Source: Arthrobacter sp. MYb214
GTDB taxonomy: Bacteria; Actinomycetota; Actinomycetes; Actinomycetales; Micrococcaceae
DNA: 64,000 nucleotides
Direction of reading: 5' to 3'
Assembly: GCF_002979865.1 (NCBI RefSeq)
Contig: NZ_PCPZ01000003.1
Coordinates: 1-64,000, forward strand
In this document: positions 43,620 through 51,910 of the stretch, piece after piece
Layout: the number at the start of each line of letters is the position of its first letter
Numbering within the stretch: position 1 is the stretch's first letter
Program-made: the position numbers and the translations under genes
Notes under the pieces: model-generated
What the model was told of the DNA's origin: nothing
The model's database searches: none
What the model saw: only the letters and a program-made list of their open reading frames with translations

Positions 43620-44582
43620 TTGCCAAGAAAACTCATTGCTGCGCTCTGCGCTGCAGTTTTGGTGCTCGCTGGATGCAGCGCACCGGCAGAACCCTCGGCA
43701 CTTACCGGGATGGATCCCGCACCGGTTGAAGACCTGCTGGCAACAGATCGGCCATTGCTGGTTGAACGGGCTGCCACCAGCAGCAAGAAGGTCCTTCCCG
43801 GGGCGAAGCTCAAGGGCCCCAAGGCCACCGCAATGCTCAAGACCCTGCCGGTAAAGGGCAAGGCGGCCGCCACTGGGTACAACCGGAACAAGAAGTTCGG
43901 CAATGGGTGGAAGGACTTCGACAAGGACAAATGCGATGAACGCCAGGACACCTTGTCCCGGGACATGTCCAAGGTGAAGTTCAAGGACCGCAAGAAGTGC
44001 ACCCTAGCTTCGGGCACGTTGCATGACAGCTACACCGGCAAGAGGATCAACTGGAAGGTCAAGTCAGGCAGCGTCGACATTGACCACGTGGTTTCCCTGA
44101 AGAACGCGTGGATCTCCGGCGGCCAGAAGCTTTCCCAGGCCCAGCGCCAGGCTCTGGCTAACGACCCGCTGAATTTGATGGCCGCTGATGCCTCTGCCAA
44201 TCGCCAAAAGGGCGATAAGAACACAGCTGAATGGCTCCCCAAGAACAAGTCCTTCCGATGCCAGTACGTAGCCACCCAGATCAGCGTCAAGAAGAAGTAC
44301 GCGCTGTCGGTCACCAAAGCCGAAAAGCAGGCCATGGCCAAAGTGCTCAAGAGCTGCCGCAACCAGAAGGCCGCGAAAGTCACCACGATCAAGCCTGCCG
44401 GTTCCAAGCCCAAGGCATCACCGAAGAAGGACGTGCACAAGGCTCCTTCCGTGGTCAAGGGCACCGTGCATCCGGGCGCTTACTGCAAGCAGGCAGACAA
44501 AGGAAAGCGCGGCAAGTCCAAGGCCGGCAAGCTCTACACCTGCAAGACCGACGCCAAGGGCAAACTGCGCTGGCGCGCCTAA
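43620..44582 (+). CDS. Secreted HNH (DUF1524-type) nuclease lipoprotein
   Basis: About 320 residues. Lipoprotein signal PRKLIAALCAAVLVLAGC, lipobox LAGC near residue 19. The nuclease domain follows: WKVKSGSVDIDHVVSLKNAW with the catalytic Asp-His (about 145-164), then NDPLNLMAADASANRQKGDK (HNH Asn and Lys). A basic linker and a C-terminal YCKQADKGKRGKSKAGKLYTC motif (a Cys-containing module found on such secreted nucleases) end the protein. Very Lys-rich. Probably acts on extracellular DNA. The start is uncertain: TTG 43620 fits the signal peptide best; TTG 43578 is in frame. Confidence 0.8.
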   Translation: MPRKLIAALCAAVLVLAGCSAPAEPSALTGMDPAPVEDLLATDRPLLVERAATSSKKVLPGAKLKGPKATAMLKTLPVKGKAAATGYNRNKKFGNGWKDFDKDKCDERQDTLSRDMSKVKFKDRKKCTLASGTLHDSYTGKRINWKVKSGSVDIDHVVSLKNAWISGGQKLSQAQRQALANDPLNLMAADASANRQKGDKNTAEWLPKNKSFRCQYVATQISVKKKYALSVTKAEKQAMAKVLKSCRNQKAAKVTTIKPAGSKPKASPKKDVHKAPSVVKGTVHPGAYCKQADKGKRGKSKAGKLYTCKTDAKGKLRWRA

Positions 44583-44870
44583 TGCCGCTTGCAGGTCCCG
44601 ATCGAGCCAACTGATTCAGCTGCCCATCCGGGCGCAGCGCAGGGCAGCGCCCTTCCAGTTAGCAGGGTGGTCGGGTGGAGGTTCAAGCCATGCGCCGGAT
44701 CGCCCGGATCCGGATCCAGCCATGAATCGAGAGGACTGCCGCAGCGTTGCCGGCCATGGGAAGTACGCTGATTCGCTGATGCGTGCATCCATTGCCCATC
44801 AGCTGTCGCCGGCGAGCGCACGTCTCACACGCCATTTTCCTTTCAGCTGCGGGAAACTTGCCACCGCCTT
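44583..44870. other. Intergenic region without recognised gene
   Basis: This 288-base region lies between the convergent nuclease and permease genes. It holds short GC-rich inverted segments (for example near 44630-44652) that could help termination, but I see no T-tailed terminator and no believable small gene. Confidence 0.4.
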
Positions 44871-45746
44871 CTACGTGTTCGCCGCAAGCGCCTTGCGCCG
44901 CCCCTTGCTGGCCAGCCGGGTGGCAATGAGTCCTTGCTTCGGACTGAACAGATAGGCAATTCCAAAAATCGCCGCCTGGGCCAGAACCACCATTCCGCCG
45001 GTTGATGCATCGAGGTAATAGCTCATGTAGACACCCAGGATTCCTGCACAGGCTGCGAGGATCGGTGCGATCAGGAGCATCTTCCCGAATCGATCGGTCA
45101 ACAGGTAGGCCGTGGCGCCGGGGATGATCAGCATGGCAACTACCAGGATGACGCCCACCGCCTGCAAAGCCACAACAGAGGTCATGGCCAATAGCCCCAG
45201 GAGCACCGCGCCGATGATCCGCGGGCTCATCCCCAAGGCATGTGCGTGCGTTTGGTCAAAGGCATAGAGGGTGAAGTCCTTGCGCTTGAGAATCAGGATG
45301 GCGAAGGTGATCGCGCCAAGCACCAGGACCTGCCACAGGTCATTGGCCGAGACGCCCAGCAAATTGCCGAAGATGATGTGGTTTAGATCCACATGGCTCG
45401 GCGTGACCGAGACCAGCACCAGCCCGATGGAGAAGAGCGTGGTGAAGACGATGCCAATGGCAGCATCTTCCTTGAGCTTGGTGGTGTCGCGGACTCCCCC
45501 GATCAGGGCCACCGCGAGGAATCCGAAGACCAGGGCACCCAGGGCAAAGGGAGCACCCACGATGTAGGCCAGCACGACTCCGGGCAAGACCGCATGCGAG
45601 ACTGCATCGCCCATCAGCGACCAGCCAATGAGGACCAGCCAGCAGGACAGGACCGCGCACAGTACGGCGGCGATGATCGTAACCAGCAGGGCGCGCACCA
45701 TGAAGGTGTAGCCCAGCGGCTCAGCTAGCAATTCAATGAGGTTCAT
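44871..45746 (-). CDS. mntC: Metal ABC transporter permease (ABC-3 family, manganese type)
   Basis: A 291-residue permease with about eight hydrophobic segments; GDAVSHAVLPGVVLAYIVG (about 51-69) and ALQAVGVILVVAMLIIPGATAYLL are characteristic of ZnuB/MntC/TroC permeases. It overlaps the ATPase stop by four bases. The symbol is by analogy; metal identity comes from the binding protein and the MntR-like regulator. Last gene of the operon. Confidence 0.85.
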   Translation of the reverse strand: MNLIELLAEPLGYTFMVRALLVTIIAAVLCAVLSCWLVLIGWSLMGDAVSHAVLPGVVLAYIVGAPFALGALVFGFLAVALIGGVRDTTKLKEDAAIGIVFTTLFSIGLVLVSVTPSHVDLNHIIFGNLLGVSANDLWQVLVLGAITFAILILKRKDFTLYAFDQTHAHALGMSPRIIGAVLLGLLAMTSVVALQAVGVILVVAMLIIPGATAYLLTDRFGKMLLIAPILAACAGILGVYMSYYLDASTGGMVVLAQAAIFGIAYLFSPKQGLIATRLASKGRRKALAANT

Positions 45747-46498
45747 TCCCCGCCTCGCTTCATGGGATCCAGCCCGAAGGCCAGGGCCAGGTTTTCTGCC
45801 TGCAGCACGAGATCCGGATGGCCATGCATCAGCACCTTGCGCATCAGGAGCACCGCTTCATCGGCAAGTTCCGGAAGCGCGTGCAGGTCGTGGGTGGAAA
45901 TCAGCACGCTGCCGCCTTCATCAGCAACTTCGCGCAACAGCTTGGTGATCGTTGCTTCGCTGCGTTTATCCACGCCTGCGAAAGGCTCATCGAGCAGCAT
46001 GATATTGGCGCCCTGGGCAATGCATCGGGCGACGAAGGCACGCTTTTTCTGGCCTCCGGAGAGCTGGCCGATTTGCCGGTTGGCAAAACTGGCCAGCTCC
46101 ACCCGTTCGAGGGCTTCATCCACGGCGGCGTGGTCCCTCTTCCTGGCTCTCCTGGTCCATCCCATTTGCCCGTAGCGCCCGGTCATCACCACTTCACGCA
46201 CCGAGATCGGGAAGTTCCAATCCACGGCTTCGCTTTGCGGCACGTAGGCAAGCTGCCCGCTTTTCCGAGCTTGCAGCGGGTCGGTGCCGTTGATGCGCAC
46301 GCTGCCCGTGTCGGGCTTGATCTGCCCCATGATGGTTTTGAACAGCGTGGATTTGCCCGAGCCGTTCATCCCGACCAGGCCGCAGACCCGACCGCGGCCC
46401 AACTGCAAGGAGGCATGGTCCAGGGCCAGCACGGGGCCGTAGTGGACGGTCGCGGCCGACACATCAATTGCGAGGGCATCGCTGGGCTTCGCGTTCAT
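45743..46498 (-). CDS. mntB: Metal ABC transporter ATP-binding protein (manganese type)
   Basis: A 251-residue single ABC domain: Walker A GMNGSGKSTLFKTIMG (about 43-58), signature QLSGGQKKRAFVARCIA and Walker B NIMLLDEPFAGVD. It starts within the end of the binding-protein gene and overlaps the permease gene by four bases, so the three genes are a tight operon. The symbol is by analogy with manganese importers. Confidence 0.87.
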   Translation of the reverse strand: MNAKPSDALAIDVSAATVHYGPVLALDHASLQLGRGRVCGLVGMNGSGKSTLFKTIMGQIKPDTGSVRINGTDPLQARKSGQLAYVPQSEAVDWNFPISVREVVMTGRYGQMGWTRRARKRDHAAVDEALERVELASFANRQIGQLSGGQKKRAFVARCIAQGANIMLLDEPFAGVDKRSEATITKLLREVADEGGSVLISTHDLHALPELADEAVLLMRKVLMHGHPDLVLQAENLALAFGLDPMKRGGE

Positions 46499-47451
46499 GG
46501 TGTTCCGCCTTTCAAGGCACGGGCGATGGTTCTGGTGTCATGCGAGATCAGGTCCAGGTAGCTGGGTACTGGACCACCAGGCTCGGATAGCGAGTCCACA
46601 TAGAGCGTTCCGCCATAGGAGGCATCGGTGGATTCGACGACTCGTTGCATGGCCGCATCGGAGACCGTGGATTCGCAGAAGACCGCAGGAACATCGTTTT
46701 CCCTGACAAAGTCAATCGCCGCGGCGACCTTGCGCGGCGTAGCCTGCGATTCCGCGTTGACGGCCCAGAGATACTTTTCGGCCATGGCGGTATCCCGGGC
46801 CAGATAACTGAAGGCCCCTTCGCAGGTAACCAGTACCCGCTGGCGTTCGGGGATCTCTGCCAGTGCCGCTTCGAGCTCGTCGTGGACCTTTTGCAGTTCG
46901 GCTTGGTAGGCCTTGGCGTTGTCCCGGTAGTCGCGCGCATGGGCCGGGTCCAGTTCGGTAAATGCATCTGCCATGCGGTCCACGTAGATTTTCACGTTCA
47001 ATGGACTCATCCACGCATGCGGATTGGGCTTTCCCGCACCTTCTTCCTGGACGATATCGATGGCCTCGATCCCCTGGCTGACGGTGGCATGCGGAGCGTC
47101 GTTGCCTTCGACGAATTGCTGGAACCAGGCTTCGAGGTTCAGACCGTTATCGAGAATCAGGTCCGCATGCGATGCCCGGCGCAGATCATCAGGGGTAGGT
47201 TCGTAACCGTGGATCTCCGCACCAAGACGGGTAATGGATTCAACGCGCAGGTGATCACCTGCGACATTCTGGGCGATGTCCTGCAGGACCGTGAAGGTTG
47301 TCAGCACCACCGGCCGGTGGTCTTGGCTGTCGGCGGGCACGGCACTTTGGCTACCGCCGCATCCAGCGAGCGCGAACAGGCATGCCAAGCCAGCGGCCAG
47401 CCAGCCTGCGCGTTGCCCCGCACGTGATCGGGGCTTGAGGGTTCGCACCAT
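46495..47451 (-). CDS. mntA: Manganese-type metal-binding lipoprotein (ZnuA/TroA/PsaA family)
   Basis: A 318-residue cluster A-1 binding protein, lipobox LAGC near residue 31. Metal ligands: His in EIHGYEPTPDDL, His in GKPNPHAWMSPLN, Glu in AVFCESTVSDAAM and Asp in LYVDSLSEPGG. His-His-Glu-Asp is the manganese/iron set of PsaA-type proteins; zinc-specific ZnuA has a third His and a His-rich loop, which is absent. Start at 47451; TTG 47466 is in frame. The promoter region carries the inverted repeat at 47492-47516. Confidence 0.87.
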   Translation of the reverse strand: MVRTLKPRSRAGQRAGWLAAGLACLFALAGCGGSQSAVPADSQDHRPVVLTTFTVLQDIAQNVAGDHLRVESITRLGAEIHGYEPTPDDLRRASHADLILDNGLNLEAWFQQFVEGNDAPHATVSQGIEAIDIVQEEGAGKPNPHAWMSPLNVKIYVDRMADAFTELDPAHARDYRDNAKAYQAELQKVHDELEAALAEIPERQRVLVTCEGAFSYLARDTAMAEKYLWAVNAESQATPRKVAAAIDFVRENDVPAVFCESTVSDAAMQRVVESTDASYGGTLYVDSLSEPGGPVPSYLDLISHDTRTIARALKGGTP

Positions 47452-47491
47452 TGCACACCATTCCAAATCTCGCCATGACGATTAGTTCGTC

Positions 47492-47516
47492 CCCCTCAAT
47501 CATAATGTTTGAGGGG
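47492..47516. promoter_or_regulatory. Inverted repeat CCCCTCAA-N9-TTGAGGGG upstream of mntA
   Basis: A perfect 8-bp inverted repeat, 47492-47499 with 47509-47516, overlapping a minus-strand -10-like TATGAT. It lies 41 bases upstream of the metal importer start and is the best candidate for the MntR-like repressor site, although I cannot match it to a published MntR consensus. Confidence 0.5.
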
Positions 47517-47564
47517 TCGAACATTGCAAGTTCGCGTCGGCAGATTTCGGTGCGCCCTACTGCA

Positions 47565-48530
47565 TCAGACCCCCAGCAGGGTATTAACCAGCCTGGCTGC
47601 GGTGCGGGCCGTTCTTCCGTCAATATCCAATGATGGATTCAATTCGACAACATCGACCAGCGCCAGCTTGTCACTGCGCGCCAGCATCGCGCAGACCCCG
47701 TGGATTACTTCCAGCGGCACCCCGAATCCGGCAGGGGCGCTAACCCCGGGGGCGACCGAGGCAGGAAGCACATCCAGGTCAATGGTCAGGTACAGCTTGT
47801 CTACGCTCTCCATGAAGTCGGCAACGAAGGCCAGGACGGAAGGCAGCTGCCCGGCAGTGCACTGCTCGTCAAGCAGGTAGCGCACTTCCAGGGCGCGGGC
47901 CTGCTCGAAGAGGACCCGGGTATTGTTCGGTTTGCTGATGCCCACCACGGCATAGTTGAAATCTTGTCCCGCCGCCTGCAGGTCCTTGGCAATATCCAGG
48001 AAAGGAGTGCCGCTGCTCCGCCGCGGAGCACTGCGCAGATCGAAATGCGCATCCAGATTCAAGATGCCCAGCCGAGTTCCAGGCTCTTGGCTGCAATGCC
48101 GGAAAAGGCCGTTGAACGAACCGTAAGCCGTTTCATGGCCGCCGCCGAGCACGACTGGAAGCATCCCTCCTCCGAGCAAAGCGCTCACCGACTGCGCCAG
48201 CCGCTCCTGCCCTGATTCAAGCTCATCGCCAGATACTGCGACATCACCAGCATCAATCAGGAGCCGTGGCTCGTGGATAGCAAGGGAACCCAAGGCGGCA
48301 CGCAGCGCCTGTGGTCCTTGCGCCGCCCCGGCCCGGCCCTCGTTGCGCAGCACGCCGGCATCCGAAGCGAAACCGAGCAGCGCTGCCGGTCCCCGCCCGC
48401 TGGACTGGTCGTCAGCCTTGCGGTTGATTTGCTGATGCCATCTCAGGTGCTGCTCGCCGGCACCGTCATTGCGCCCGCTCCACGTAGCCGCTGCCCGGTC
48501 AACAGCCAATTCCGGCTTAAAATTCTCCAT
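47565..48530 (-). CDS. hutG: Formimidoylglutamase (arginase family)
   Basis: Hydrolyses N-formimidoyl-L-glutamate to glutamate and formamide, the last step of one histidine pathway. Of 321 residues, the binuclear manganese ligands are visible: His in LGGGHETAYGSF, Asp-x-His-x3-Asp in LNLDAHFDLRSA, and Asp-x-Asp in LTIDLDVLPASVAPG. The segment GRAGAAQGPQALRAAL is typical of HutG. It is far from hutU and hutH but directly upstream of the manganese importer genes on the same strand, suggestive because the enzyme needs manganese. Other arginase-family members (agmatinase) are less likely. Confidence 0.85.
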   Translation of the reverse strand: MENFKPELAVDRAAATWSGRNDGAGEQHLRWHQQINRKADDQSSGRGPAALLGFASDAGVLRNEGRAGAAQGPQALRAALGSLAIHEPRLLIDAGDVAVSGDELESGQERLAQSVSALLGGGMLPVVLGGGHETAYGSFNGLFRHCSQEPGTRLGILNLDAHFDLRSAPRRSSGTPFLDIAKDLQAAGQDFNYAVVGISKPNNTRVLFEQARALEVRYLLDEQCTAGQLPSVLAFVADFMESVDKLYLTIDLDVLPASVAPGVSAPAGFGVPLEVIHGVCAMLARSDKLALVDVVELNPSLDIDGRTARTAARLVNTLLGV

Positions 48531-48608
48531 AGTTCCAGCTGACCAGAGACACCGCGAGTACGCTATGCCCCCTGCGCATCTTCGTCTGAAACACCAGACA
48601 GCAGCAGA

Positions 48609-50570
48609 TTAGCGGGTTCGCAGCGCCCCGTAGTCCAGCGGACCTCCCGTGGCCGAGTTGCCGTAGACCTCCACATGGATGTGATCCATATGCATCGTGG
48701 TGTCATTCCAATTGCCGGTGAACTGGTTTCCGTACTTTCCTGATCCGGAATACGGCGTCCAGCCTGTCGTGGGAAGCCAAATCCGGTCTTGCCAGATCAG
48801 GTAATAGATACCCAGCTGACTGCGGTTATCCAGCAGGAACTGGGCCAGCTTCTTGCCCTGGGCAACCCGCTGCCTGTTCTTGTAGTCGCGAATCATCAGG
48901 TCCACGGCCTTCCCGGAGCTGTGCCCGGCAGAGCCGCTTCGAATGGTATGAATGGCGCTGATAGTATCGCCGGTCTTCCCCTGCAACGCAGCGATGACGC
49001 GCTGCGCATCGGGTTGCAACGTTCCCGGCTCATTTTTGGAAAGGTAGTTTTCCTTGACCCAGCCGGTGGCCTGGGGAGCGGCGACTTGCGCCCATCCGGA
49101 ATCGCTGCGCAGGTAGGCGACTTTCTGCCCCGCTGGCAGCACGGCTTTGCTCTGGTGGCTGATTCCCGCGCCGGCGCGGAGGTTCACGTTGGTTGTGGTC
49201 CAGCGGTATTCGGCTTTCGGTGCCGGTGCCGGTCGCGGCGCCTGCGGTTTGCTAGTAGCAAGATAGCCATTGCTGATCCATCCGGTGCCCTGCGTTGAGG
49301 CAACTCGCGTCCAGCCATTGGCCGTTCCCAGGACGCTGACCTGCTGGCCCTTGGAGATGACCGCCAGTGATTTATGGCCGGTGGAGTACCCGGAGCGCAG
49401 GTGCACATTAGCCGTCGTCCAGCGCTTGGCCTGCTTCAGCGGCGTGTAGGCCTTGGCCACCAGTACGCTTGATGGAACCCATCCCATCGTCTTGGAAGTC
49501 TTCACTCGCGCCCAGCCATTCGACGTGCCGTGCAGGGTGAGCTTGGACCCCGCTGGCACGGTCCCCAGGGACTTGGCAGAGCCCGAAGCGCCGACGCGCA
49601 GGGCGGTATTAGCCAGGATCCAGCGAGCCGATGGGTTGGCGGGCTTGTAGGCGGTGCTGGACAGGCTAGTGCTAGGCACCCAGCCGGTGCCGCGCTGGGA
49701 CTTGATCTGGGACCAGGAACCTCGGGTTGCGTACAAGCCGACTTTTTCACCCGGCGCAAGGCTTCCAAGGGATGGAGATGAGCTGCGATTGGACTGGCGC
49801 AGGACGCTGCTGCTGATCAGCCAACGGTTCCCGATCGTTTTCCGGGTTGCTGCCGGTTGCGACGACAGCTGCTTGGCCGGCAGCCAGCCGCGTTTTCCGG
49901 CAGAAATGGCATAGGTCCACGAGCCTGACGTGCGCAGCCACTCGACTTTGGCTCCAGCTGGAACACCCGCAACGCGTGCCGCTTTGGCAGAGGCGGACTT
50001 GCGCAGCACTTGCGCGGTTTTCGCATACCGGTACACCGGCGCGGGCATTGCGGTAGACAGCTGGCTGGTGGGCACGAAACCGGTGATCTTGCCGATTCTG
50101 ATCCGGCTCCAGGAACCGGTTGCGCCCAGGCGCTGGACCTCGGCTTTGCGCATGGCCCCGGTCAAGGCCGCGGATGCCGCCGATGCCTTCTTGCGCACCG
50201 GCTGGAAGGAAATCAGATAGCGCACGGCTGAGGTCTTGGGCTTTGCCGGCGCCAGCGCTTTCGGCGTTGCCAGGTACTTGGCCGAGACCCAGCCGGTCTT
50301 CTTCATGTAGCTCGCTTGCACCCAGCCCGATGAACCCTTGGACGCGAGGAGCTTGGCACCTTTGGGAATGACTAGCAGCGACGCGGATCGGGCCGATGGC
50401 GACTTGCGCAAATTCAGGTTGGTGGTGGTCTGCTTGGCAATTGCCGGAGGAGCGGCAGCGAGTTGCGCCAGGCCGGCTGGAGCCTGCGTTGAGGCGCTGG
50501 CGCCAGCTGCGGTCCCGAAGGACAGCATCAGGACCAGCAGCAGGCCCAGTACACGTTTAGAGAATTTCAA
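48609..50570 (-). CDS. Secreted protein with seven SH3b repeats and a C-terminal VanY-like (ARB_07466) domain
   Basis: About 653 residues with a Sec signal (KRVLGLLLVLMLSFGTAAGASA). Seven bacterial SH3 repeats of about 60 residues follow, each ending GWV/GFV/GWL/GWI-x4-(Y/Q/S/V)L; the last has NVNLRAGAGISHQSKAVLPAG. The C-terminal 115 residues resemble the ARB_07466/VanY-like fold, with possible metal ligands in GHSSGKAVDLM and MHMDHIHVEVYG. It probably binds and perhaps trims peptidoglycan. The start is uncertain: TTG 50570 is chosen to begin at the signal peptide; the frame is open to TTG 50648. No clear ribosome site. Confidence 0.8.
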   Translation of the reverse strand: MKFSKRVLGLLLVLMLSFGTAAGASASTQAPAGLAQLAAAPPAIAKQTTTNLNLRKSPSARSASLLVIPKGAKLLASKGSSGWVQASYMKKTGWVSAKYLATPKALAPAKPKTSAVRYLISFQPVRKKASAASAALTGAMRKAEVQRLGATGSWSRIRIGKITGFVPTSQLSTAMPAPVYRYAKTAQVLRKSASAKAARVAGVPAGAKVEWLRTSGSWTYAISAGKRGWLPAKQLSSQPAATRKTIGNRWLISSSVLRQSNRSSSPSLGSLAPGEKVGLYATRGSWSQIKSQRGTGWVPSTSLSSTAYKPANPSARWILANTALRVGASGSAKSLGTVPAGSKLTLHGTSNGWARVKTSKTMGWVPSSVLVAKAYTPLKQAKRWTTANVHLRSGYSTGHKSLAVISKGQQVSVLGTANGWTRVASTQGTGWISNGYLATSKPQAPRPAPAPKAEYRWTTTNVNLRAGAGISHQSKAVLPAGQKVAYLRSDSGWAQVAAPQATGWVKENYLSKNEPGTLQPDAQRVIAALQGKTGDTISAIHTIRSGSAGHSSGKAVDLMIRDYKNRQRVAQGKKLAQFLLDNRSQLGIYYLIWQDRIWLPTTGWTPYSGSGKYGNQFTGNWNDTTMHMDHIHVEVYGNSATGGPLDYGALRTR

Positions 50571-50715
50571 TGTCAGTGCTTTCGAGCAAGGGCATATTGC
50601 CGTTTCCTGCGGCCCACGGAAGTGCACAGCGATCCGCTGTGGTGACAATTGCTGTTACCGCCAAGGAAATCATGACACAGGCATGGCGGTTTCACCGCGC
50701 TTGGATTCTAAGGTT

Positions 50716-51369
50716 CTAGCGTGCCTTGGAAATAACGAAAGCGGTGACAGATCCGGGTTCGATTTCAGTTCGCCCGGCATCCTGGATGACAGGTCCAGCG
50801 GCCTGCCGCGACAAGCGGTCGAATTCCTTGCGCGGCAGGTGCTTGATGCCCACCGGAGCATGGGCGTGGAGCCACGCTTCGACCTCTTCCGCTGGGGATT
50901 CTGTCAGCCAGGCGAACAGCGCGTGCGCTGCCTGCGCCGCGGCCTTGCCTGTGGACATGTCCAAGGATTTGTTCAGCACGATGCTGATCTGCGCATCCAG
51001 GACTTCCTCCGCTTTTGGAAGCTGCGTGCCGGAGACCTGCAACTTGGCAATCAGCTTCGGCAAGTCCGCGGCCGGCAATGGAGGCAAGCCAACGGCTCGG
51101 GCCTTGCCCACTTCACTGACCATTTGCTCAGGGAACATCTCCAGCACCTTGGCGAACATCTTGGGATTAGCCCGGCGTACCGATTTGGCGTAGGCCTGTG
51201 AAGCCCACTGCTGCCAATCCGGGTTCTGCGGATCTTGCAGATAGGCAATCACAGCTGCTCGCGCCACCGCTGACAGACCCTCGTCCTCGCTCGACGGATC
51301 CTCCTTGTCGATTCGCAGGATGATGGGCTGGACCAGTTCTCCGGGGTCGCGATCGCGCAGTTCAGTCAT
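50716..51369 (-). CDS. PTH2-family (archaeal-type peptidyl-tRNA hydrolase) protein with N-terminal extension
   Basis: A 217-residue protein. The C-terminal half (about 125-217) begins with DAQISIVLNKSLDMSTGKAAAQAAHA, the PTH2 signature with the conserved Lys, Gln and His. The N-terminal 120 residues are hydrophilic with a helical DWQQWASQAYAKSVRRA stretch and are not part of PTH2. Bacteria use the unrelated Pth1 for housekeeping, so this is probably accessory or has another substrate. Start at 51369 in a weak ribosome context. Confidence 0.72.
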   Translation of the reverse strand: MTELRDRDPGELVQPIILRIDKEDPSSEDEGLSAVARAAVIAYLQDPQNPDWQQWASQAYAKSVRRANPKMFAKVLEMFPEQMVSEVGKARAVGLPPLPAADLPKLIAKLQVSGTQLPKAEEVLDAQISIVLNKSLDMSTGKAAAQAAHALFAWLTESPAEEVEAWLHAHAPVGIKHLPRKEFDRLSRQAAGPVIQDAGRTEIEPGSVTAFVISKAR

Positions 51370-51387
51370 AGTCTTATTCTATGGCGA

Positions 51388-51894
51388 GTGGTGGCCCTGA
51401 AATACTCGGAGCGGACTAGCAGTGCCCCGACTGGCGAAGCCGATTGCTCCCCGGCTTCCACCGCGTGCACAGCGCGGCATTGCGCCATGTTCCAATGCTT
51501 GGCTTACTGCTGGCCTATGGGCCCGAGCACTGGTGCTTCGGGGAACGGCAAGCTGACCAGCAAGCTGATTCCAATCACCTCCGCGAACACCACCGTTTCG
51601 CCAGTGGGCGTGCAGTTCATCGAGCCCACGGTACGTACCGATGGGCTGGGCACCGTGCTGCTCGATGAGGCTGTCGGCAAATCGTGGTGGACCCTGCTGT
51701 TCCGGGCAACGATCCAGCGGAGATCCTGCCGGCGCGCACTCTTGCCAACTACGAGGAGCTGGGCGCGCCTGGTGCCGTTGTCCTAGAAATCCATTACGGA
51801 TGGCCCGCAAGCCTTTGATGCTGTCTTGGCAGCAATGAACTTCCAGGGTGCAGTTCGCGTCGTTGCGGATATTTGGCCAGCACCGGCTAACTAG
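51388..51894 (+). pseudogene. Decayed gene remnant, possibly the C-terminus of an FAD monooxygenase
   Basis: No single frame is convincing, but protein-like text continues across frames. One frame gives LIPITSANTTVSPVGVQFIE, then GLGTVLLDEAVGKSWWTLLF (to about 51700). After a one-base deletion, a second frame reads PGNDPAEILPARTL and GAVVLEIHYGWP. After another shift near 51810, a third reads AFDAVLAAMNFQGAVRVVAD and stops at 51892-51894. The order resembles the C-terminal part of MhpA-like flavin hydroxylases, which is a tentative reading. No start or promoter is seen, so only a 3' fragment remains. Confidence 0.5.
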
Positions 51895-51910
51895 CGGCTT
51901 GGACTCTTGC

